64,000 nucleotides of DNA, from the NCBI RefSeq assembly GCF_900167255.1, contig NZ_FUYB01000006.1:82677-146676 (forward strand), written 5' to 3'. Shown here piece after piece: positions 1 through 8,320 of the stretch. This DNA comes from Thiothrix eikelboomii. Its GTDB lineage: Bacteria > Pseudomonadota > Gammaproteobacteria > Thiotrichales > Thiotrichaceae. Position numbers and translations under genes: made by a program. The first letter of the stretch is position 1; every line of letters starts with the position of its first letter. The notes below the pieces were generated by a model. It was not told the DNA's origin. It worked only from the letters and a program-made list of their open reading frames with translations, and did not search any database.

Positions 1-926
1 AACTCAGCTAATTCTTTCACATGCGCGGCGACACTGCGGCCTAATGAAGATAAGTCATAGCCGCCTTCTAAGCAGGACACGATCCGCCCTTGCCCATAAT
101 CTTTAGCGACTTGGCAGAGTTCACGGGTAATCCATACATAATCCGCCTCGACTAAGTTAAACCCACCCATATCATCTTCTAAATGTGAATCAAAGCCAGC
201 GGAAATCATCACTAATTCAGGCTGATAGTCGCGCCAAGAGGTCAGCCACTGCTCACGTACTTGCTCGCGCCATTCGTTAGAGCGTGTTCCCGCTTTCATG
301 GGGAGATTACGAATATTCAAAGCACGGGTATCCGCCCCCGTAAACGGATAAAATGGATGCTGGAAGGATGAGCAAAACAATACCCGTGGATCATTGATAA
401 AAATAGCTTCAGTCCCATCACCATGATGCACATCAAAATCTACGATCAGAATCCGTTCAAGGCCGTATTGCGCCAGTGCATGGGCGGCTCCGACAGCGAT
501 ATTATTAAAAAGGCAAAAACCAGCCGAATGAGCACGGCCTGCATGATGTCCGGGGGGGCGGGTCGCACAGAATACATGTTGATAAGACGAGGTCATGACT
601 AGATCAACCGCTTGAGCAGCAGCACCCGCTGAATATAAAGCCGCTGCTAAGCTATGCTTATTCATACTAGTGTCACCATCTAAGTCGATGATCCTGTCAT
701 CCTGTGGGGCGACTGCAAAAATTTTGTCGATATAATCAGTTGCATGCACCCGCAATAATTGCTCGCGGGTGGCCATTTGTGCATCATAATGACGGGTAAT
801 CCAATCCACTCCGGCGGTAATCATACGATTATTAATCGCATTCATTCGCTCCGGTGATTCGGGGTGATAAGGATTACCATGATCGTGAAGTGAACACTTT
901 TGATGACTAATTACGGCTGCTGTCAT
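1..926 (-). CDS. Histone deacetylase family protein (partial, C-terminus beyond window edge)
   Basis: Read leftward from the ATG at 926, about 308 codons are open to the edge, so the C-terminus is missing. The translation carries the class II-type deacetylase/acetylpolyamine amidohydrolase signatures in order: RPPGHHA with the tandem active-site histidines, DFDVHHGDGTE (zinc ligands Asp and His), SAGFDSH (zinc Asp) and LEGGYDL. These zinc-dependent cytoplasmic enzymes remove acetyl groups from lysines or polyamines. The gene is divergent, across 119 bases, from a Pat-type protein acetyltransferase, so an opposing role in protein acetylation is a reasonable inference. The substrate cannot be read from sequence. 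Family assignment is very secure. Confidence 0.95.
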   Translation of the reverse strand, partial: MTAAVISHQKCSLHDHGNPYHPESPERMNAINNRMITAGVDWITRHYDAQMATREQLLRVHATDYIDKIFAVAPQDDRIIDLDGDTSMNKHSLAAALYSAGAAAQAVDLVMTSSYQHVFCATRPPGHHAGRAHSAGFCLFNNIAVGAAHALAQYGLERILIVDFDVHHGDGTEAIFINDPRVLFCSSFQHPFYPFTGADTRALNIRNLPMKAGTRSNEWREQVREQWLTSWRDYQPELVMISAGFDSHLEDDMGGFNLVEADYVWITRELCQVAKDYGQGRIVSCLEGGYDLSSLGRSVAAHVKELAE

Positions 927-976
927 AGTTTTTTCAGTCTATAAAGAGTAGTATATGTTGCAGTGCACAAAAAAGA

Positions 977-1006
977 TTGTTAAAAACGTTCTAGCGGTTT
1001 TATAAG
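977..1006 (+). promoter_or_regulatory. Candidate sigma70 promoter of the acetyltransferase gene
   Basis: TTGTTA at 977-982 and TATAAG at 1001-1006 are separated by 18 bases and lie 40 bases before the ATG at 1046. Both boxes match the consensus moderately. Placed by eye only. Confidence 0.4.
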
Positions 1007-1045
1007 CGCTCGGCCTCAGTAAGAACTATCATAGAGGTTTTAATA

Positions 1046-3751
1046 ATGGGCCACCATTACCTAAATCAATTATTCGCGCCTTCAGCAGTTGCCATTTTCG
1101 GCGCCACAGAACGCCCTGATACCGTCGGTTTCCTCGTATTACAAAATTTAATCGAAGCTGGCTTCCAAGGCAAAATATTTCCCATTAATCCTAAGTATAA
1201 AACGATACAGGGTTTAACTGGTTACCCCGGCCTGCCCGTGATTACTGAGGCGATTGAGCTGGCCATTATAGCGACTCCGGCTAATACCGTTGGAGAAATT
1301 ATTAAGCAATGTGGTGAGCACGGTATTAAAGGGGTGATTGTGCTCTCAGCGGGCTTCAGTGAAGCAGGTGCACGTGGCAAACGCATGGAAAAAGAGATGA
1401 TGGAGTTAATTCATCACTATGGCATGCATTTAATTGGCCCGAATTGCCTTGGCGTGATCCGCCCCTCCTCGGGTTTAAATCTCACCTTTAGTAAAAGCCA
1501 AGCACTACCCGGTAATCTAGCTTTAGTTTCGCAGTCAGGGGCGGTCTGTACGGCGATTTTAGATTGGGCGAGTACCCGCCAAGTAGGCTTTTCCACCGTG
1601 GTCACTTTAGGTGATGCGGCGGATGTTGATTTTGGCGATGTGCTCGATTACCTAGCACTTGATCCTAAAACCGATAGTATTTTGCTCTATATCGAAGGTA
1701 TTCATGATGCTCGTAGTTTTATGAGTGGCCTCCGTGCTGCTTCCCGCATGAAACCGGTGATTGTGCTTAAAGCAGGGCGTTATGAAGAAGGCTCGCGAGC
1801 CGCGAGTTCACATACGGGCGCCATTGTGGGCGGTGATGATGCGTTTGATGCCGCCTTAGAGCGTGCGGGTGTGGTTAGGGTAAACACGATCACTCAATTG
1901 TTTTCTGCGGCCGAAATTCTGTCTTCCGGGATGACAGTGACCCAGAATCGGTTGATGATTGTGACCAATGGTGGTGGCCCGGGGGTGATGGCGACTGACC
2001 GTGCGGTTGAAATGAATTTGCGGATTCCTCAATTAGCCGCTGCGACTGTAGCGGCTTTAAATCAAGTCTTGCCAGCAGCTTGGTCGCATGGGAATCCGGT
2101 TGATATTCTAGGGGATGCCACCCCTGAGCGTTATGCCGCTGTTTTGGATATTTGTTTAGCGGATGAGAGTGTAGATGGCATATTAGTGATGCTGACACCA
2201 CAAGCCATGACCGATCCGGCTGCTGTCGCTCAAGTGGTTGTCAAGGCTAAGGCTAAATTTAAAAAGCCTTTATTGGCTTGTTGGATGGGGAATTCACAGG
2301 TTGAAGCGGGACGTGAAATTCTATCGGCTGCCAAACTACCGCATTTCACCGCCCCTGAATCGGCAGTGGAAGCCTTTTCTTATTTATCGTCTTATCGCAG
2401 CAATCAAAAGCTGTTAATGCAAGTACCTGCTTCGGTAGAGGTGCAAAGTTCCGAGCCTGATCTTGAAGGGGCACGCCTGATTATTGAAAGTGTATTGGCT
2501 GAAGGGCGGCGCGTGTTGTCAACTACCGAGTCACGAGCCATTTTATCCGCCTTTCGTATTCCTTCTTTGCCAACGATTCTCACCCGGAGTCCCGCAGAAG
2601 CGTTAGTCGCCGCTGAATCAGTGGGGTTTCCAGTGGTGATGAAGGTGAGTTCACCGGATATTATTCATAAATCAGATGTGAATGGCGTGCGTTTAAATAT
2701 TAATAGCGCCCGCACGGTTCGCAGCGTGTATCAAGAACTCACTGAAGCGACCATTAGAGCTATGCCGCAAGCCCGTGTTGAAGGCATTACGGTTGAGCGG
2801 ATGTATCAGAGTGTAGCCGCCCGGGAATTAATGATCGGTGTGGTACATGATCCGGTGTTTGGGCCGGTGATTAGCTTTGGTACGGGGGGGACAGCGGTTG
2901 AGGTGCATCGAGATCGGGCAGTGGCTTTGCCACCTTTAAATGACTATATGATCAAGAAGATGATTTGCCGGACGCGAGCTGCACGGATGTTGATGGAGTT
3001 TCGCAATATGCCCGAGGTGAATTTCCCTGCTTTGCGCCAAATCTTGCAACGTGTTTCTGAAATGGTGTGTGAGTTGCCCGAAATTTTGGAAATGGACATT
3101 AATCCCTTAATGGCTAGCCCTGAAGGAGCTGTGGCTGTCGATGCCCGTTTTACGGTGGCTTATCCTAAGGGGGCAGCACAGCGCTATGATCATATGGCGA
3201 TTCATCCTTATCCGAATGATTTAGTCAAGCATCAGCAGCTAGCGGATGGGACTAATATTTTAATTCGCCCGATTCGCCCTGAAGATGCTGAAATGGAGCA
3301 AGAGTTTGTACGGAGTCTTTCCCGTGAATCGCGTTATATGCGCTTTATGCAGTCTTTACGGGAGTTAACGCCCGATATGCTAGTACGTTTTACACAAATT
3401 GATTATGACCGTGAAATTGCTTTTGTGGCGATAGCGCGTGAAGAGGGTATTGATAAAGAGGTTGGGGTTTGCCGTTATTCAATTAATCCTGATCGCCAAA
3501 GTTGCGAATTTGCACTGGTCATTGCCGATGCTTGGCAAGGACGTGGCTTAGGTGGTTTATTAATGGAGACGCTGATTGATACCGCCCGTAGTCGTGGGTT
3601 GGCGATGATTATTGGTGAGGTCTTAGCTGAAAATACCGGGATGCTGCGGTTAATGAGCCGCTTAGGCTTTGAGCGTCATAAAAGTGAGATGGATGATAGT
3701 GTGGTGGTGGTGACGAAACGTTTAACGAATACGAATAATAATAAACATTAA
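1046..3751 (+). CDS. Pat-type protein lysine acetyltransferase (NDP-forming acyl-CoA synthetase-like plus GNAT)
   Basis: This 901-residue protein is close in length to enterobacterial PatZ/YfiQ (about 886). It has an N-terminal CoA-binding Rossmann domain (about 8-130), succinyl-CoA-ligase-like domains (about 150-470, with the SGAVCTAILDW and SSHTGA segments), an ATP-grasp region (about 490-710) and a C-terminal GNAT acetyltransferase domain (about 730-890, with the acetyl-CoA loop AWQGRGLGGLLME). In the known family the synthetase part is regulatory and the GNAT part acetylates lysines, classically of acetyl-CoA synthetase. A GAGG-type ribosome site precedes the ATG. It is divergent from a deacetylase-family gene. 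The function is inferred from the domain architecture, which is distinctive. Confidence 0.9.
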   Translation: MGHHYLNQLFAPSAVAIFGATERPDTVGFLVLQNLIEAGFQGKIFPINPKYKTIQGLTGYPGLPVITEAIELAIIATPANTVGEIIKQCGEHGIKGVIVLSAGFSEAGARGKRMEKEMMELIHHYGMHLIGPNCLGVIRPSSGLNLTFSKSQALPGNLALVSQSGAVCTAILDWASTRQVGFSTVVTLGDAADVDFGDVLDYLALDPKTDSILLYIEGIHDARSFMSGLRAASRMKPVIVLKAGRYEEGSRAASSHTGAIVGGDDAFDAALERAGVVRVNTITQLFSAAEILSSGMTVTQNRLMIVTNGGGPGVMATDRAVEMNLRIPQLAAATVAALNQVLPAAWSHGNPVDILGDATPERYAAVLDICLADESVDGILVMLTPQAMTDPAAVAQVVVKAKAKFKKPLLACWMGNSQVEAGREILSAAKLPHFTAPESAVEAFSYLSSYRSNQKLLMQVPASVEVQSSEPDLEGARLIIESVLAEGRRVLSTTESRAILSAFRIPSLPTILTRSPAEALVAAESVGFPVVMKVSSPDIIHKSDVNGVRLNINSARTVRSVYQELTEATIRAMPQARVEGITVERMYQSVAARELMIGVVHDPVFGPVISFGTGGTAVEVHRDRAVALPPLNDYMIKKMICRTRAARMLMEFRNMPEVNFPALRQILQRVSEMVCELPEILEMDINPLMASPEGAVAVDARFTVAYPKGAAQRYDHMAIHPYPNDLVKHQQLADGTNILIRPIRPEDAEMEQEFVRSLSRESRYMRFMQSLRELTPDMLVRFTQIDYDREIAFVAIAREEGIDKEVGVCRYSINPDRQSCEFALVIADAWQGRGLGGLLMETLIDTARSRGLAMIIGEVLAENTGMLRLMSRLGFERHKSEMDDSVVVVTKRLTNTNNNKH

Positions 3752-3865
3752 ATGCGTCAACATTGATCATCTGCTGGTGCATCTGCTGATTTGTAGTGAA
3801 CATGCTTTGCAGTATGCTTGTCATACAGTATGACTCGAGTAGGGTCGGATAGCGAGGATAACAGC

Positions 3866-4672
3866 ATGATGCGCCGAACAGTTTTTGTTTCCTATTCTCG
3901 AAAAGATAGCCCTCAAGTAGAAAAAGCTGTTGAGCTATTAGAAGCTGGCGGGGCGGATATTTTTCGGGATATTGATGATATTCAATACGGTGATCGTTGG
4001 GAAACGGTGATTCGTGAAAAACTCGCCGAAGCGGAGCGCGTGCTGGTGTTTTGGAGTAGCAATGCGCAGTTATCTGAGTGGGTGAATCGGGAGTGGAGTA
4101 TTGCGATTGCGATGCAAAAACGGGTAGTTCCTATTTTGCTAGATCCAACACCACTACCGCTTGAGCTTGGGCAGTTTCATGCTTTAACGAATTTTATGCT
4201 CAGTCCTCCCGCCACAGCAGCGGCTAAGTCACCTAAGGCTTATTTAACTTGGAGTTTGTTAGGGGTAGGTGGCTTAGGCTTAGCGGCTGTGATTGGTTGG
4301 ATGAGTTTGAATTTGTCTCAACAATCAGCGGAGGTTAGTTTAGAACCTAATATCGCTGAACAGGTCACTGATTCAGCAAGTCATACTGATGCAACAAGCA
4401 GTACTGATGCAACTAGTCATACCGATTCATTAACAAGGCCGGATAATCAAACTAGCAGTTTAGGACAGGATCTTGTGCCGTCGATAACAGCACCGGCGAC
4501 GGGTGCGGCCAGCGAGAGTCAAGCACAAGAATCTGCGCACTATTTAGTCTGGTTAGCGGGTTTGCTAGTATTATTTACCTTAATCGTTTATCGAGTCTGG
4601 CAAGCTCGGCAGCATCGCCAGCTGCAGCTTCAGGCGGGTGAGCAGTTAATTAAAGACATTTTTCAGGAGTAA
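3866..4672 (+). CDS. TIR-domain protein with two transmembrane segments
   Basis: The first ~110 residues form a TIR/TIR_2 domain starting FVSYSRKDS, with the SEWVNREW segment containing the glutamate (residue 76 from this start) that sits where TIR NAD hydrolases have their catalytic Glu. A Gly/Ala-rich membrane segment follows at about 126-148, then a ~75-residue Ser/Thr/Asp/His-rich stretch, a second membrane segment at about 225-244 and a short basic C-terminus. An upstream TTG at 3818 is also open, but the GAGGA at 3854-3858 fits the ATG at 3866. It is separated by 2 bases from the DUF1415 gene and sits in an operon with a rhomboid protease. The role (signalling, toxin or defence) is not determined. 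Confidence 0.8.
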   Translation: MMRRTVFVSYSRKDSPQVEKAVELLEAGGADIFRDIDDIQYGDRWETVIREKLAEAERVLVFWSSNAQLSEWVNREWSIAIAMQKRVVPILLDPTPLPLELGQFHALTNFMLSPPATAAAKSPKAYLTWSLLGVGGLGLAAVIGWMSLNLSQQSAEVSLEPNIAEQVTDSASHTDATSSTDATSHTDSLTRPDNQTSSLGQDLVPSITAPATGAASESQAQESAHYLVWLAGLLVLFTLIVYRVWQARQHRQLQLQAGEQLIKDIFQE

Positions 4673-4674
4673 GT

Positions 4675-5235
4675 ATGGCTTTACATCCACAAGCGGCCAC
4701 GGTGATTGCTCAAACGCGCCAGTGGATCGAGCGTTTGGTACTCGCGCATAATTTATGCCCGTTTGCGCATCAGCCGTATCAAACCGATCGGATTCGGTTT
4801 AGTGTAACTGCCGCGACTAAGCCGGAGCTGCTATTAGCGGTCTTGAAGGCGGAATTGCATGCCCTCCAAGCGACACCTACGGAAAAAGTAGCCACCACAC
4901 TGCTGATTCACCCTGAGGTTTTGACAGATTTCTATGCCTATAATGATTTTCTGGATGATGCTGATGAATTGCTCTATCAAGAAGGCTTAGAGGGTATTTT
5001 ACAAATAGCCAGTTTTCATCCACATTATCAATTCTCTGGGACAGAGCCGGATAATGCTGAAAACTATACCAATCGCTCACCTTATCCGATGCTGCATTTA
5101 TTGCGTGAAGCCAGTTTAGAGCAAGCTATTGCGCAACATCCGAATGTGGATGCGATTCCAGAACGCAATATTCAAGTGATGCATCAATTAGGGGTCGATA
5201 CCCTCAAGCGTATTTTACAAGGGAAGAGTGTATGA
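4675..5235 (+). CDS. DUF1415 family protein
   Basis: The 186-residue soluble protein matches the DUF1415 family along its whole length. It starts with a W(I)ER segment followed by NLCPFA, and has the LLIHPEVLTDFYAYNDFLD, SFHPHYQFSGT and NRSPYPMLHLLREAS blocks. The family has no assigned biochemical function; conserved Cys, His and Asp residues hint at metal or substrate binding, but this is inference. It starts 2 bases after the TIR gene stop, and its last 4 bases overlap the rhomboid start (ATGA), so the three are probably translated as a unit. Confidence 0.85.
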   Translation: MALHPQAATVIAQTRQWIERLVLAHNLCPFAHQPYQTDRIRFSVTAATKPELLLAVLKAELHALQATPTEKVATTLLIHPEVLTDFYAYNDFLDDADELLYQEGLEGILQIASFHPHYQFSGTEPDNAENYTNRSPYPMLHLLREASLEQAIAQHPNVDAIPERNIQVMHQLGVDTLKRILQGKSV

Positions 5236-5819
5236 CTCAGCAAAATAACCAACACAGTATTCGGCAAGAACTCCCGCTGGTTTTATTGTTTGTTGGCTTA
5301 ATTTGGTTGGTCTTTGTTTTGGATCGGTTCTTACCTTTGGAGCAATTAGGTTTAGTGCCACGTGATAGCGGACATCTGTTTGGCATTATCACCATGCCGT
5401 TTTTGCACGGTAGCTTCGAGCATCTAATGAGTAATACGGTACCTTTATTAGTCCTGCTGACCTTATTAGCAGGTTCACGAGCCAATAGTCGGACGATTGT
5501 GCTAACGATTATCTTGCTCGGCGGAAGCTTGTTATGGTTATTTGGGCGTGGTGCAGCTTTGCATATTGGTGCAAGTGGCTTAGTGTTTGGTTTGGCGGTG
5601 TTTTTAATTGTTTCTGGTTTATTAGAGCGCCGTATCTTGCCTTTATTGATCGCGGTGTTCGTGGTGTTTATGTATGGCTCTAGTTTGCTGAGTGGGATTT
5701 TGCCTTGGCAACCCGGTGTTTCATGGGATGGACATTTATTCGGTGGGCTAGCGGGGGCGGTGGCAGCGGTTTTTTTAGCACGTGGTCAGCAGCTGGTGAC
5801 GCGGCGAACTAAAAGCTAA
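5232..5819 (+). CDS. Rhomboid family intramembrane serine protease
   Basis: The 195-residue protein has about six membrane segments. The HGSFEHLMSN segment (59-68) is the usual rhomboid oxyanion/His-Asn region, GASG places the nucleophile at Ser115, and GHLFGG places the catalytic partner at His168, so the dyad is intact. Rhomboids cut single-pass or multi-pass substrates within the membrane. The start overlaps the DUF1415 stop by four bases. The GASGxxFG form is that of ordinary rhomboids rather than rhombosortase. Substrates are unknown; the TIR membrane protein two genes upstream and the GlyGly-CTERM-like protein downstream are candidates by position only. Confidence 0.9.
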   Translation: MTQQNNQHSIRQELPLVLLFVGLIWLVFVLDRFLPLEQLGLVPRDSGHLFGIITMPFLHGSFEHLMSNTVPLLVLLTLLAGSRANSRTIVLTIILLGGSLLWLFGRGAALHIGASGLVFGLAVFLIVSGLLERRILPLLIAVFVVFMYGSSLLSGILPWQPGVSWDGHLFGGLAGAVAAVFLARGQQLVTRRTKS

Positions 5820-5830
5820 ACAGCACCCCG

Positions 5831-6385
5831 TTAAGCGATCAGGCGTTGCCACCAAGAGCGTGACAAGGGTAGGTTTGAGTTATCGGGGGCAATTCTCGTC
5901 GTGGGTGCGCGCTGTGCCATTAAAAACTCGTATTGAATTTGGGTTTGCGGCATCGGGCAACCCCGTCGATCAGACATCAAGTTCATAGCGGCTTGTGGTG
6001 TCATCCCATCTCGGATCAATAAACTACCCGCTAAAACGCCAGTACGCCCAATGCCAGCATAACAATGAATCGCCAGATTACGCCCCTGTCTAAGCTCAGT
6101 CTCTAAGTTATTAACTAAACCACGAAAGGCTGTTAAGTTGCGAGGAACTGCTTGATCAGGAATCGAAAAATGCTCAAAACCTAGATCGAATTCTTGACAT
6201 AGATGTTCTTCAAGCGCTAAACCCCGAACAATCATCTCCGGCTTTTCCAGTAAGCAGACAATCGTATCAATCCCTAGACTCATATAATACGCCATATCTT
6301 CCGCTAAGACCTGAGGACGAGGGCAGGGCATTATATACAACTGACCCGCGCCAATTTGTTTCAGCTTAAAGATGCTTGGATTCAT
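5831..6385 (-). CDS. Dual-specificity / tyrosine-type protein phosphatase
   Basis: The 184-residue protein carries the HC-x5-R active site as HCYAGIGRTG, with nucleophile Cys108 and Arg114. Asp77 in the IPDQAVP loop is a candidate general acid. The fold is that of small cysteine-dependent dual-specificity phosphatases, and no membrane or signal segment is seen. It converges with the rhomboid gene, with only 11 bases between them. Substrates (phosphoprotein, phospho-sugar or phosphoinositide-like) cannot be told from sequence. Confidence 0.85.
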   Translation of the reverse strand: MNPSIFKLKQIGAGQLYIMPCPRPQVLAEDMAYYMSLGIDTIVCLLEKPEMIVRGLALEEHLCQEFDLGFEHFSIPDQAVPRNLTAFRGLVNNLETELRQGRNLAIHCYAGIGRTGVLAGSLLIRDGMTPQAAMNLMSDRRGCPMPQTQIQYEFLMAQRAPTTRIAPDNSNLPLSRSWWQRLIA

Positions 6386-6584
6386 GGAAATGAGAACTAA
6401 AACAATGACCGATGAAGTTTGGGAGTATAACCTATTGTTGGTGCAGGGCTAAGCAAATGCTGAGTAATTTAACAGCGGGTTTCCAATCATTACTGAGTAG
6501 GCTCCAGTTCTAAGTTATCCTTTAATAAATACCACTTATAGTTTTGGACATCGACTCTTCAGCAGCATCTTTTAGACTGCTGTT

Positions 6585-7970
6585 ATGAAAACTAAGACAC
6601 CTTTAAATTTTTTAGCCTTACTATTCGTAGTCACCCATCTTCTTTACCTGACACCCAGTAAAGCAGCTGAGTTTTGTTCAGATGACTACTATATTAATGT
6701 TACTTTGGCCAACGGTGCGCGCTGGGATTTATGTTGGGAGCAGCGTAATCGTGAGGGGATTATCTTACATAAAGTGCATTACACTCCCGCCGCAGGACAG
6801 CGGCGCATGGTCTTAAGTAGTGCCAGCCTTGCACAAATTCATGTACCTTATGATGATAATGGCGCTCGCTACCATGATATTTCTGATTATGGTTTAGGTG
6901 GCAGCTATATGGTCGGCTTACGCCAAACCGATTGTCCCGCCGGAAAATTACTCAAGCTTGATAATAAGCCAGTGATTTGTGAGCAAATCAGTCAAAGCGA
7001 TCACGGCTTTCGTTATCAAAACGAGCAGGTCAACATTGAGTCCTTATCGCTATTCAGTGTATCGCGAGTCGGTGCTTATCATTATATTCCTTTGTGGCGG
7101 TTTTATGCGGATGGTTCGATTGAACCAGCAGTCGGGGCTACGGGGGCTTTGCAGCGCTTTAATGATGCCAGTGCTGAAGATAGGGGGTGGCTCATTGCAG
7201 ACAATAAAGTCGGTTTAGGCCATGTGCATAATTTCTTTTGGAAACTTGATTTCGATTTAGCGGGTAGTTCGCGCAATGATCTGATTGAGGAGCTGAATCT
7301 GCAACAGCAGGGTGAACAACTGGTTTTACAAGTTAAAGAGCTGGCGACAGAAACGGGGCGTAGTGTGAATCCAGCCACTGCCCGTCGTTGGCTGATTCGT
7401 GATCGTGAGCAAAAAAATACCGAAGGGCAAGCCCTTGCTTATGAAATTCGTTTGCCACAGTCTGAGCAACAAGATAGAGGCCCCGATTCCGAAACCTTTA
7501 CCCACGAGGATATTTATTTTACGACCTTCCGTGATTGTGAGTTATATGCCTCCCACAATCCCGAGTTAGCAGGATGTGCAGATAGTTTGTCAGGTTTTGT
7601 CAATCAAGAAACTTTGCAAGGTGCTGATTTAGTCGTATGGCCGAGCACAACTTTTTATCATATGCCCCGTGCAGAAGATGCGCCTTTCATGGATGCGCAT
7701 TGGTCTTATATTAGTCTGACTCCACGGGATTGGCAGGCACGTAATCCCTTAAGCCCGAGTGCTGATCTCTCAGGTACTGATTTAGCCCAACCAGAGCCTG
7801 AGCCGGAACCCCCCATTACACCGCCTGTGCTCCCACCTCGCCCACCGATTACGCCACCTAGCCCAGTACCGGCTCAACAGGGCGGCACGGGTAGCTTGGA
7901 TTATGGGCTGCTCCTGCTGCTGGTCTTAGCAAGTTGGGGGATGCGACGGCGGCGTAATAGACTGGATTGA
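6585..7970 (+). CDS. Secreted copper-amine-oxidase-like protein with GlyGly-CTERM-like tail
   Basis: A signal peptide (about 1-27) is followed by a region resembling only the catalytic domain of copper amine oxidases, so at 461 residues it is shorter than the usual 640-700. Landmarks in family order are the catalytic Asp region HDISDYGLG (Asp98), the cofactor-tyrosine region GAYHY (Tyr165), the copper ligands HVHNFFWKLDFD (His213, His215) and HMPRAED (His359). The cofactor consensus N-Y-D/E-Y reads A-Y-H-Y here, so cofactor formation is doubtful. The C-terminus has a Pro-rich spacer, then GGTGSLDYG, a hydrophobic run and RRRR, as in GlyGly-CTERM sorting tails. The family call is good; activity is uncertain. 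Confidence 0.65.
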   Translation: MKTKTPLNFLALLFVVTHLLYLTPSKAAEFCSDDYYINVTLANGARWDLCWEQRNREGIILHKVHYTPAAGQRRMVLSSASLAQIHVPYDDNGARYHDISDYGLGGSYMVGLRQTDCPAGKLLKLDNKPVICEQISQSDHGFRYQNEQVNIESLSLFSVSRVGAYHYIPLWRFYADGSIEPAVGATGALQRFNDASAEDRGWLIADNKVGLGHVHNFFWKLDFDLAGSSRNDLIEELNLQQQGEQLVLQVKELATETGRSVNPATARRWLIRDREQKNTEGQALAYEIRLPQSEQQDRGPDSETFTHEDIYFTTFRDCELYASHNPELAGCADSLSGFVNQETLQGADLVVWPSTTFYHMPRAEDAPFMDAHWSYISLTPRDWQARNPLSPSADLSGTDLAQPEPEPEPPITPPVLPPRPPITPPSPVPAQQGGTGSLDYGLLLLLVLASWGMRRRRNRLD

Positions 7971-8005
7971 CGAACGAAGTCGTTCGATCCACACTAAGGA
8001 AAACT

Positions 8006-8320
8006 ATGTTGGAGTTTTGCATGTATCAGCCAGAGCCGATTGATACCTCTAAGGTGATTTTGCCGAAAGTTTTAGAGGAGTTATTAGAGTTATTATCGTA
8101 TAACACCCATGAGGTTTGGGCACAGCACCGTCTCCAAGAGGGTTGGGTCTATGGAGAGGAGCGGGATGATAAAAACAAACGCCATCCTTGTCTGATCCCT
8201 TACGAAGATTTATCAGAAACTGAAAAAGCTTATGACCGCAACACGGCACGCGAGGTACTCAAGGTGATTATGGCCTTGGGTTTTAAAATTGAAAAAACTA
8301 AGGATAGCGATAGTCAATGA
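8006..8320 (+). CDS. Stand-alone RyR-domain protein
   Basis: From the ATG at 8006, preceded by AAGGA, the 104-residue product consists of one RyR domain. It shows the typical Y-x-P-x-PIDTS start, HEVWA-x-x-R-x-x-EGW-x-YG, RDD-x-x-x-x-HPCL-x-PY and EK-x-YDR-x-TA blocks known from ryanodine receptors and from many bacterial proteins. A TTG at 7967 also opens the frame, but the Shine-Dalgarno favours 8006. Bacterial single-domain RyR proteins have no settled function. Its last 23 bases overlap the 3' end of convergent xthA. Confidence 0.8.
   Translation: MLEFCMYQPEPIDTSKVILPKVLEELLELLSYNTHEVWAQHRLQEGWVYGEERDDKNKRHPCLIPYEDLSETEKAYDRNTAREVLKVIMALGFKIEKTKDSDSQ

Noticed and set aside
5232..5819. 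Rhomboid as a rhombosortase
   Set aside because: The active-site segment is GASGLVFG, the ordinary rhomboid form, and the gene is separated from the GlyGly-CTERM-like gene by an opposite-strand phosphatase gene.
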